Made by a program: the position numbers and the translations under genes | Notes under the pieces: generated by a model | Databases searched by the model: none | What the model saw: only the letters and a program-made list of their open reading frames with translations | Told to the model about the DNA's origin: nothing | Origin: Candidatus Parcubacteria bacterium | Lineage (GTDB): Bacteria > Patescibacteriota > Patescibacteriia > Patescibacteriales > UBA12075 | NCBI GenBank assembly: GCA_023142215.1 | Contig: JAGLJW010000015.1 | Span: 1 to 18,210, forward strand | Length of the DNA: 18,210 nucleotides | Reading direction: 5' to 3' | Shown: positions 9,701-15,232 of the stretch, one piece after another | Numbering within the stretch: position 1 is the stretch's first letter | Layout: each line of letters starts with the position of its first letter

Positions 9701-10253
9701 CAATTCTAACCCAAATTACATGATTAGCATCTGTTTCAATTTCTAACCAAGCACCCCTATTTGGAATAATTTTAGCTCCATACTGTTTTCGCCCTTTTAC
9801 AAATTCTGAAGAAAAAATAGCACCAGCTGATCTAATAAGTTGAGAAACAACAACTCTTTCAATTCCATTAATGATAAAAGTTCCATTATTGGTCATTAAT
9901 GGAAAATCTCCTAAATAAATTTCTTGCATCTCTGATTCTTTTGTTCTATTATTTTCAAGTCTAACTTTTACTCTAAGCGGAGCCTCATAAGTAACATTCT
10001 TTGCTCTACTTTCTACTTCATTAAATTTCGGCTCATCTAAATAATAATCATCAAAATAAAGTTCAAGATCCCTTCCTATAAAATCTTTTATCGGAGAAAT
10101 TTCTTCAAAAAGATCAATTAAGCCTTCTTTTAAAAACCAATTGTAGGAATTTTTTTGAATCTCAATTAAATCAGGCATTGGCATAATTTCTTGAAAATCC
10201 GTAAAGAATTTTCTTGTTTGCCCACCATCGAGAATTTTTTTCTTGTCTGCCAT
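6789..10253 (-). CDS. rpoB: DNA-directed RNA polymerase subunit beta
   Basis: This is the second-largest RNA polymerase subunit, 1154 residues. The rifampicin-site segment [20 protein letters not shown] begins at 386. Q391, D394, H404 and S409 correspond to E. coli Q513, D516, H526 and S531 and are unchanged; A400 replaces E. coli S522. [19 protein letters not shown] follows at 431-449. The C-terminal clamp part carries [33 protein letters not shown] and the ending helix [14 protein letters not shown]. After this, residues 1114-1154 form a low-complexity tail of Asp, Glu and Lys that E. coli beta lacks. The start MADKKK has no Shine-Dalgarno sequence in front. Ribosomal protein genes rplJL, its usual upstream neighbours in many bacteria, are absent; the gene instead has a long leader with tandem promoters. 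Confidence 0.99.
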   Translation of the reverse strand: [1154 protein letters not shown]

Positions 10254-10346
10254 AAATGTTTAAGTATTTCTAGTGATTTTTATGATTTCAACACTAAATA
10301 GACTTAATAATATGTAAATTAATATATTAAACTATAATATGAATCA

Positions 10347-10457
10347 GCGAATTATATGCGAATTCTGCGAATTATTTATTACACGAATTTAAATAATAAT
10401 TATTTATTCGCATTTTAATTAATTCGCAGAATTCGCATTATAATTCGTAACATTCGC
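10347..10457. repeat. Large ATTCGC-rich imperfect inverted repeat upstream of rpoB
   Basis: The left arm 10348-10374 and right arm 10420-10447 are reverse complements over about 27 bases with a single inserted T. The shared core is CGCAGAATTCGCAT. The loop between them holds a further AT-rich dyad (10371-10380 against 10391-10400). The hexamer GCGAAT starts at 10347, 10358 and 10367, and its complement ATTCGC at 10406, 10422, 10431 and 10452, with a variant ATTCGT at 10443. It lies in the rpoB leader, about 95 bases before the ATG, so it would fold in the transcript. It could be a dispersed palindromic repeat, a protein-binding cluster or an RNA hairpin. Confidence 0.75.
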
Positions 10458-10475
10458 ATTATCGTGCATAGATAC

Positions 10476-10504
10476 AAAAAAACCTCAATACCTTTCGGTT
10501 TGAG
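10476..10504 (-). terminator. Intrinsic terminator or attenuator in the rpoB leader
   Basis: Read on the minus strand, CTCAAACC-GAAA-GGTATTGAG forms an 8-bp stem with one bulged A and a GAAA tetraloop, followed after a single G by seven T. It sits about 165-190 bases after the predicted starts of the tandem promoters and about 220 bases before rpoB. It therefore either ends a separate small RNA or regulates read-through into rpoBC. Confidence 0.75.
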
Positions 10505-10604
10505 TTTAATTTTTTTAAAATGTTTAACTAAGTACTTTTGTCACTTAACTTACGCTAAACTATAAATTATTTAATTACATGGGATTGTTTGCCAATACTA
10601 GCAA

Positions 10605-10637
10605 AATAAAAAAACGATATTTAATCAATTCTCGTTT
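10605..10637 (-). terminator. Weak U-tailed hairpin early in the rpoB leader
   Basis: On the minus strand AAACGA pairs with TCGTTT across a 14-base loop, and the second arm runs on into further T, then ATTTT. The stem is only 6 bp with two G-C pairs, so it is a weak terminator at best. Its first arm lies inside a seven-codon ORF, so translation could open it. Confidence 0.3.
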
Positions 10638-10644
10638 CTCTCAT
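10621..10644 (-). other. Possible seven-codon leader peptide ORF (MRETRID)
   Basis: ATG AGA GAA ACG AGA ATT GAT TAA lies about 25 bases after the second rpoB promoter's predicted start. A GGGAG (10657-10661) stands 12 bases before the ATG, longer than ideal spacing. The ORF overlaps the first arm of the U-tailed hairpin. An ORF this short occurs often by chance. Confidence 0.25.
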
Positions 10645-10675
10645 ACTACTAATATTCTCCCAACACTTTTTACAA

Positions 10676-10704
10676 ATTATAGCACATAAAATCTAAAAAG
10701 TCAA
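10676..10704 (-). promoter_or_regulatory. Strong sigma70 promoter P2 for the rpoBC leader
   Basis: On the minus strand TTGACT (10699-10704), a 17-base spacer and a perfect TATAAT (10676-10681) match the sigma70 consensus in 11 of 12 positions with ideal spacing. The predicted start is near 10669. It is the second of two promoters 46 bp apart. Confidence 0.82.
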
Positions 10705-10721
10705 AGCTTTCCACAAGTCTT

Positions 10722-10750
10722 ATAATATCAATTTTTAAAAAAATAGTCAA
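10722..10750 (-). promoter_or_regulatory. Strong sigma70 promoter P1 for the rpoBC leader
   Basis: On the minus strand TTGACT (10745-10750), a 17-base spacer and TATTAT (10722-10727) match the consensus in 10 of 12 positions. The spacer contains a T-run followed by an A-run. The predicted start is near 10715. With P2 it forms a tandem pair like those before highly expressed genes. Confidence 0.75.
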
Positions 10751-10824
10751 TAGCAACAAAACTAGCTTATATTAAAACAAACTTGATGATTTCAAAATTA
10801 AATTAATAATTATCAACAAAATAA

Positions 10825-10875
10825 TTATGAATTCTCCTCAAAGTAATTTTCTAATTCTTCAATCTTAACTCTTAG
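10825..10875 (-). pseudogene. Decayed copy of the 3' end of glyS
   Basis: Seventeen codons including the stop read LRVKIEELENYFEENS*. They align without gaps to the last codons of the intact glyS in this window (11450-11500), which read VRVKTEELKNYFIENL*. At the DNA level 40 of 51 positions agree by my count, including a 12-base exact run, and both end in TAA at the same place. The codon before this stretch is CAG in glyS and TAG here, so the fragment is not translated as such. It lies on the far side of the 114-aa gene from glyS, so that gene is flanked by two glyS tails. It could be a relic duplication or the scar of an insertion at the end of glyS. Confidence 0.6.
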
Positions 10876-10951
10876 CTAAAGCTGGTTTTATTTTACATTG
10901 TTAAACTGAGCTGTATATTCAAGGTTGTATAATGTAAACCATAAATTAAAA

Positions 10952-11296
10952 CTATTTTAAAATCTTATAAGATGCTGTAGCTTCTATCCACTCACCCTGT
11001 TTCCTTTCTTTCCATGTTTTATCTTCAGGAAAAAAGTCACACAATTCTATGTGAACAGGTCTATTTTGTTGCCAGTTTTGGTCTTCGTATCTAGTTTCTA
11101 ATACTATATATTTTCCAGTAATTTTTTCTCCAGATATTTCTTCATCTAATTCAATTACTATAGCAGTATTTTTATTTTGTCCAGGAATAAATTTTATTAC
11201 TTTTCCAGTCCTAGATTGTGCAGGAGGATTTTTTAAAAATAATGGATTATAGTCATATCCTCCAAATAATTCAATTTTATCATTTATTTTTATCAT
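10952..11296 (-). CDS. Small soluble protein of unknown function (114 aa)
   Basis: I do not recognise this protein. It has no signal peptide or membrane segment and should be cytoplasmic. Residues 3-14 (KINDKIELFGGY), 31-52 (GKVIKFIPGQ, then AIVIELDEEI) and 62-71 (KYIVLETRYE) look like successive beta strands of a small barrel, perhaps KOW or SH3-like. They are followed by VHIELCDFFPEDKTWKERKQGEW (81-103), rich in Trp and acidic residues. The fold is inference. It stands alone between glyS and the rpoBC promoters, with no clear Shine-Dalgarno sequence before the ATG and a glyS tail fragment just behind it. The position suggests an accessory or acquired gene. The consistent frame and codon use make it likely real. 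Confidence 0.65.
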   Translation of the reverse strand: MIKINDKIELFGGYDYNPLFLKNPPAQSRTGKVIKFIPGQNKNTAIVIELDEEISGEKITGKYIVLETRYEDQNWQQNRPVHIELCDFFPEDKTWKERKQGEWIEATASYKILK

Positions 11297-11339
11297 AATA
11301 ATTGTAGTTTATTCCATATAACATTTAAATAATCATAAG

Positions 11340-11353
11340 AAGTGGTACCACTT
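11340..11353. promoter_or_regulatory. Perfect 14-bp palindrome, possible operator
   Basis: AAGTGGTACCACTT is an exact palindrome 44 bases before the 114-aa gene's ATG. It could be a repressor site for that gene, or chance. Nothing else ties it to a regulator. Confidence 0.3.
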
Positions 11354-11391
11354 AAAATTGCACCAACTTTTAATGCTTTACTTTAAATTTA

Positions 11392-11404
11392 GTTCATCCT
11401 GAAC
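11392..11404. repeat. Short dyad GTTCATCCTGAAC, possible dispersed-repeat relic
   Basis: GTTCA-TCC-TGAAC has perfect 5-bp arms. It resembles the core of small palindromic repeats (TTCATCCTGAAC type) seen between genes of many bacteria. With the nearby 14-bp palindrome and the glyS tail copy it marks this gap as a site of past rearrangement. Too short to be sure. Confidence 0.3.
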
Positions 11405-11431
11405 ATCATTTCAAGTTATGTTATTTGAGTG

Positions 11432-11451
11432 AAAAAAATAAAATATTATTT
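11432..11451 (-). terminator. Weak AU-only terminator at the end of glyS
   Basis: On the minus strand AAATAA-TATT-TTATTT forms a 6-bp A-U stem overlapping the glyS stop codon, followed by further T. Without G-C pairs it would be inefficient. It is the only terminator-like structure behind glyS. Confidence 0.3.
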
Positions 11452-12817
11452 ATAAGTTCTCTATAAAATAATTTTTCAACTCTTCAGTCTTAACTCTTAC
11501 CTGTGCCATTGTATCTCTATCACGAACTGTAACTGTATTGTCTTTTTCAATAGTATCAAAATCTACTGTTATGCAGTAAGGTGTTCCTATTTCGTCTTGT
11601 CTTCTGTAGCGTTTTCCCACATTTCCATTATCATCAAATTCACACATATATTTCATCTTCAAAATATCAAAAACCTCTTTTGCTTTTTTAACCAAATCTG
11701 GCTTGTTTTTCATGAGCGGAAATACTGCGATTTTAATTGGAGCAATTGTTTTTGGAAATTTCATTACAACTCGTTCGCCATTTTCTAATTTCTCTACTGC
11801 ATAAGCAGAACAAAGTGAAGTTAAAATAAGTCTATCAAGTCCAGCTGTTGGTTCTAAAACATGCGGTACATATTTTTTATTATTTACTGCATCAGAATAT
11901 TCAAGTTTTTGTCCTGAAGACTTTGCATGTTGAGTTAAATCAAAATTACCTCTGTGTGCAAGTCCAAATAGTTCTCCAAAACCAAATGGAAAATTATATT
12001 CAACATCAACTGTTTTTTTTGAATAATGAGAAAGTTTTTCTTTTGGATGTTGATATCGTCTTAAATCTTCTTTTTTTGCACCGAGCATCATTGCAAACTC
12101 TTCTTGTTTATCCAACCAATCATCAAATAACGGTTCCCATTCAGCTTCTGGATCTATAAAATATTCAATTTCCATCTGTTCAAATTCACGAATTCTAAAA
12201 ATAAAATTTCTAGCTACAATTTCATTTCTAAATGCTTTTCCAATTTGAGCTATACCAAAAGGTATTTTCACTCTAGTTGAATCTAAAATATTCTTAAAAT
12301 CAACAAAAATTGCACCAGCAGTTTCTGGTCTTAAATAAATTGGTCCTGACACACTGTTCATTTCAGTTTTAAACATTTGACTCATATTTTTTACTTCAGT
12401 CCAATCACTTTCTCCGCACTCTGGACATTTTAATCCTTTTTGCAAAACTTTTGTCATTCCGTCTAAATCACCTTCCATGTCTTTTCCTGTTAATTCTAAT
12501 ACCACATGATCAGCTCTAAATCGTTTTTTACATTTTTTACAATCAACCATAGCATCATTAAAACCTTCTGTATGACCAGAAGCCTCCCAAAGTTTTGTAT
12601 TTAATAAAATTGGTCCATCCATTCCAATAATATCTGATCTCTGTTTTACAAAAGTATCCCACCATAACTTTTTAATATTATTTTTAAGCTCAACACCATA
12701 AGGTCCATAACTATAAGAGTTAGCCAAACCACCATAAATTTCACAAGCTGGAAAAATAAAACCTTTTCGTTTCGCCAAAGAAACAATCTCCTCCATCAAA
12801 TTTTCTTCTTTTTTCAT
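11450..12817 (-). CDS. glyS: Glycyl-tRNA synthetase, alpha2 type (class II)
   Basis: This enzyme charges tRNA-Gly with glycine in the cytoplasm. It is the single-chain, homodimeric form found in archaea, eukaryotes, Gram-positive bacteria and CPR, not the alpha2beta2 form of E. coli. At 455 residues it is the usual bacterial length. An inserted Cys4 zinc site is C93, C96, C131 and C134. The glycine-binding LRPETAG is at 162-168. Class II motif 2 begins at FRNE (196-199) and continues to EFEQMEIEYF (211-220). Motif 3 is EPTAGLDRLIL (322-332). The C-terminal anticodon-binding domain runs from about 360 (IKIAVFPLM) to the end. No Shine-Dalgarno sequence precedes the first ATG; Met8 (MEEIVSLAKRKGF) matches where many homologues begin and is an alternative start. 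A relic of its 3' end lies 575 bases further downstream. Confidence 0.97.
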   Translation of the reverse strand: MKKEENLMEEIVSLAKRKGFIFPACEIYGGLANSYSYGPYGVELKNNIKKLWWDTFVKQRSDIIGMDGPILLNTKLWEASGHTEGFNDAMVDCKKCKKRFRADHVVLELTGKDMEGDLDGMTKVLQKGLKCPECGESDWTEVKNMSQMFKTEMNSVSGPIYLRPETAGAIFVDFKNILDSTRVKIPFGIAQIGKAFRNEIVARNFIFRIREFEQMEIEYFIDPEAEWEPLFDDWLDKQEEFAMMLGAKKEDLRRYQHPKEKLSHYSKKTVDVEYNFPFGFGELFGLAHRGNFDLTQHAKSSGQKLEYSDAVNNKKYVPHVLEPTAGLDRLILTSLCSAYAVEKLENGERVVMKFPKTIAPIKIAVFPLMKNKPDLVKKAKEVFDILKMKYMCEFDDNGNVGKRYRRQDEIGTPYCITVDFDTIEKDNTVTVRDRDTMAQVRVKTEELKNYFIENL

Positions 12818-12837
12818 ATTTTTTATTTAATTTATAT

Positions 12838-12866
12838 ATTATACACAGTATATCACTTTTTTATAA
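12838..12866 (-). promoter_or_regulatory. Probable glyS promoter with overlapping dyad
   Basis: The minus strand has a perfect TATAAT (12838-12843), 17 bases behind TTATAA (12861-12866; four of six match TTGACA). The start would lie near 12831, giving a leader of only about 13 bases. A second candidate -10, TATACT with an upstream TGA, is at 12847-12852. The two overlap in TATACTGTGTATA, a dyad that could bind a regulator. Confidence 0.5.
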
Positions 12867-12910
12867 ATATACTACTAGAATTTATTCTTAAGCTTTTTTA
12901 GTAATTTAAT

Positions 12911-13074
12911 ATGGGTCTGTCACCAAACTATAGTTTTGGCATAAATTTTCAGATTTTGAGGAAATTTCTTCAAAAATCTTTTCGGCAATATAATAATATT
13001 GGCTAAAATATTTTTGGAGAAATTTACCGAAATCTGGGAATTTAGGTCATGCTGTAGTTTGGTGACAGACCCAT
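12911..13074. mobile_element. 164-bp fully palindromic MITE-like element
   Basis: The first 20 bases, ATGGGTCTGTCACCAAACTA, are repeated exactly in reverse complement at 13055-13074. Similarity continues inward: the two halves align along their whole length with scattered substitutions and two single-base gaps, meeting at the AT-rich centre near 12992. The element is therefore one long imperfect hairpin with no unique middle and no coding capacity; a 65-codon frame across it continues out of frame into galE and is not a gene. This form fits a miniature inverted-repeat transposable element mobilised by a transposase elsewhere, though I cannot name the family and see no certain target-site duplication. 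It sits 12 bp behind the galE stop and 45 bp upstream of the glyS -35 box, where it may also slow or end galE transcription. Confidence 0.75.
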
Positions 13075-13086
13075 TATTACACAAAG

Positions 13087-14106
13087 TTATTTTCTTAAAG
13101 CTTTTTGCCAATTCCAAGCGTCTATTAACGCCTGCTCAAGCGATAACTCTGTTTTCCAATTAAGCAAGGTTGTAGCTTTATCTACATCTGCAAAAATTTT
13201 TTCAATATCACCTTCTCTCCTTTTTCCTACAACATAATTTAGATTTACATTGTTCGCAGATTGAAATGTTTCTACAATCTCCTTAACACTATTACCATGC
13301 CCTGTTCCAATGTTAAAAACATCATAAAAAGTTTTATCCTCTTGCTTGTTAAGATATTCAAACGCTTTTACATGTGCTTTTGCTAAATCAATTACATGGA
13401 TATAATCGCGAACACAAGTTCCGTCACTAGTGTCATAGTCATTTCCAAATATAGTTAATTTTTCTCTAATACCCGCTGCAGTTTGAGTAATATACGGCAC
13501 AAGGTTGTCTGGAACCCCAAGAGGCAACTCTCCAATTAGCGAAGATGCATGCGCACCTATTGGATTAAAATATCTTAAAGAAATGATTTTCAATTCAGCA
13601 TTACTTTTTATTACATCCTCAATTATATCTTCACAAATTTTTTTTGTATTACCATAAGGTGATTCTGCTGGTTTTTTTGGAGCTACCTCTGTAACAGGCA
13701 ACTTATCAGGTTGTCCATAAACAGTACAGGATGACGAGAAAACAAAATTTGAACAGTTATAATTTTGCATTATTTCAAGTAACGCCATAAGAGAATTTAA
13801 ATTATTACGATAATACTTCAAAGGATTTTGCACTGATTCACTAACAGCTTTATGTGCAGCAAAATGAATAATACCATCAATATTTTCTTCTTCAGTAAAA
13901 ATTTTTTTAAGTAAATCTCTATTACAGCAATCACCTTCAAATAATTTAACAGCTGAACCAGTTATATTTTGCAATCCTGCAAGTACGCTCTTCTGTGAAT
14001 TGCTAAAATTATCAATAATAATTGGTTCATATCCTGCATTATACAGCTCAACAACAGTATGCGAACCTATAAATCCAGCACCACCAGTAACAATTATTTT
14101 TTTCAT
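13087..14106 (-). CDS. galE: UDP-glucose 4-epimerase (short-chain dehydrogenase family)
   Basis: This NAD-dependent epimerase inverts C4 of UDP-hexoses (UDP-Glc to UDP-Gal, in some members UDP-GlcNAc to UDP-GalNAc). It has 339 residues, full length. The Rossmann motif GGAGFIG is at 8-14. DNFSNS (32-37) is the usual sequence after the second strand. The catalytic triad is S126 (in FSSSCTVYG), Y151 and K155 (in SPYGNTKK). RYFNPIGAH (178-186) and RDYIHVIDLAKAH (233-245) are family signatures. By my alignment to RREGD, residue I304 sits where E. coli has the bulky Tyr299 that blocks N-acetyl sugars, so a wider substrate range is possible. It follows murG by 11 bases, the last gene of the mraY-ftsW-murG run, with no Shine-Dalgarno sequence. 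Confidence 0.95.
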   Translation of the reverse strand: MKKIIVTGGAGFIGSHTVVELYNAGYEPIIIDNFSNSQKSVLAGLQNITGSAVKLFEGDCCNRDLLKKIFTEEENIDGIIHFAAHKAVSESVQNPLKYYRNNLNSLMALLEIMQNYNCSNFVFSSSCTVYGQPDKLPVTEVAPKKPAESPYGNTKKICEDIIEDVIKSNAELKIISLRYFNPIGAHASSLIGELPLGVPDNLVPYITQTAAGIREKLTIFGNDYDTSDGTCVRDYIHVIDLAKAHVKAFEYLNKQEDKTFYDVFNIGTGHGNSVKEIVETFQSANNVNLNYVVGKRREGDIEKIFADVDKATTLLNWKTELSLEQALIDAWNWQKALRK

Positions 14107-14117
14107 AATATTAAATA

Positions 14118-15227
14118 TTATTTACTACTTAATTTATCTATTATTTTAACAATTTTTTCTTTATCACCCTTTTTAATAACTTCACCAATTCTCTCACCAT
14201 ATTTTTTTCTAAGCTCATCATCATTGATCAACTTTTTTATACACTCAATAAATTTCTCGTTCGTTAAAGTTTTTTGATTAAACACTATTCCTGCATTTCT
14301 ATCGCTTAACATTTTTGCATTATCCTCCTGATGAGAATCTGGCATTGGAATTATGATTGATGGTTTTTTGAGTCCTGAAAGTTCAATCAATATTCCCATA
14401 CCCGCTCGTGAAACCACCAAATCCGCAATTTTAAACACTTTTATTAAACCATCTGTATTCAAAAATTCAAAACTTTTATATTCTTTATATTTTTCTTCCA
14501 GTTGAAATGTTTCATTTGTTTGCTTATTTTGTCCTGTGATATGAATAATTTGGCAAAATTTTGATAATTCATCTAAACATTCTTCAACTAAATTATTAAT
14601 TACTATAGAACCTGTTCCGCCACCTAAAACTAAAATGGTTAATTTTTTACTTTGCAATCCTAATTTTTCTTGTGCAAATTTTTTGCTCACTTTAATATCA
14701 ACCAAACTATCTCGGATAAAAGCACCGATATGTATCGCTTTATTGCTATAATCTTGTAAAGACTTTTCAAATGTGACAGTAATTACATTTGCAAAAGGTG
14801 CCATTAATTTATTAGCCAATCCCGGTCTGTAATCAAGTTGATGAATTAATATAGGAATACGTAAAATCCAAGCAGCCACAACCACAGGCACACTCACAAA
14901 GCTACCAGCAGAAATTACAACTTTTGGTTTATTTTTAATTAAAATTATTAAAGATTGAAAGAAACCAATCAATATTTTAAATGGATCAATAAAATTTTGC
15001 CAAGAAAAATACCTGCGAAATTTACCACTAGAAATTGATAAGAATTTAATATTTTCACGTTCTACCATATTTTTTTCAGGACCAAACTTTGTACCAATCC
15101 AAAAAAATTTTGAATTTCTAATTTCTAATTTAGAATCTTTTATAATCTCCACCATAGCCAAAACAGGCACCACTGAACCACCTGTCCCTCCACCAGTTAA
15201 TAAAATTGTTTTATTATTATTATTCAT
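14118..15227 (-). CDS. murG: MurG, UDP-GlcNAc transferase making lipid II
   Basis: This membrane-associated GT28 enzyme adds GlcNAc to lipid I on the inner face of the membrane, the last cytoplasmic step of peptidoglycan precursor synthesis. It has 369 residues, normal length. The first glycine loop is TGGGTGGSVVP (11-21); most MurG proteins have His where S18 stands. HQLDYRPGLANK (129-140) takes the place of the usual HEQN-x(2)-PG motif. The second glycine loop LGGGTGS (201-207) differs from the common GGSQGA. VSRAGMGILIELSGLKKPSIIIP (272-294) with E282, and HQEDNA (299-304), form the UDP-sugar site. The divergences are spread over both domains, which fits a lineage-wide form better than a broken gene. 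It lies 5 bases behind ftsW and 11 before galE in one operon. Confidence 0.93.
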   Translation of the reverse strand: MNNNNKTILLTGGGTGGSVVPVLAMVEIIKDSKLEIRNSKFFWIGTKFGPEKNMVERENIKFLSISSGKFRRYFSWQNFIDPFKILIGFFQSLIILIKNKPKVVISAGSFVSVPVVVAAWILRIPILIHQLDYRPGLANKLMAPFANVITVTFEKSLQDYSNKAIHIGAFIRDSLVDIKVSKKFAQEKLGLQSKKLTILVLGGGTGSIVINNLVEECLDELSKFCQIIHITGQNKQTNETFQLEEKYKEYKSFEFLNTDGLIKVFKIADLVVSRAGMGILIELSGLKKPSIIIPMPDSHQEDNAKMLSDRNAGIVFNQKTLTNEKFIECIKKLINDDELRKKYGERIGEVIKKGDKEKIVKIIDKLSSK

Positions 15228-15232
15228 AAATC

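Larger units (their letters stand above)
10476..10715 (-). ncRNA. Structured rpoBC leader or independent small RNA
   Basis: This stretch runs from the predicted start of the upstream promoter (about 10715; about 10669 for the second) to the terminator. In RNA order it contains a U-tailed hairpin (arms 10637-10632 and 10617-10612), a small stem-loop (10605-10601 with 10592-10588), a two-part dyad (outer arms 10560-10556 and 10526-10522, inner arms 10547-10543 and 10533-10529) and the terminator hairpin. No protein gene fits except a seven-codon ORF. I do not recognise 6S, tmRNA, SRP or RNase P features, nor an L10-type leader. The boundaries follow from promoter and terminator only. Confidence 0.45.

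Noticed and set aside
10347..10457. CRISPR-like array
   Set aside because: The repeated unit is only 6-8 bases, occurs in both orientations and has no spacers of constant length; no cas gene is near.
10476..10715. Possible 6S RNA, tmRNA, SRP RNA or RNase P RNA in the rpoB leader
   Set aside because: The ends do not pair into a long rod as in 6S, there is no tRNA-like end or tag frame, and no conserved SRP or RNase P cores are visible.
10928..10933. TATAAT on the plus strand downstream of the 114-aa gene
   Set aside because: There is no -35 box at a suitable distance and no plus-strand gene follows.
11340..11353. GTGGTACCAC resembles the core of a glycine T-box antiterminator near glyS
   Set aside because: It lies downstream of glyS, not before it; it is an exact palindrome, and no specifier stem, terminator or further T-box elements are visible.
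12920..13117. 65-codon minus-strand frame starting inside galE and running through the palindromic element
   Set aside because: It is a chance frame across a non-coding inverted repeat, overlaps galE out of frame and has no protein-like pattern.
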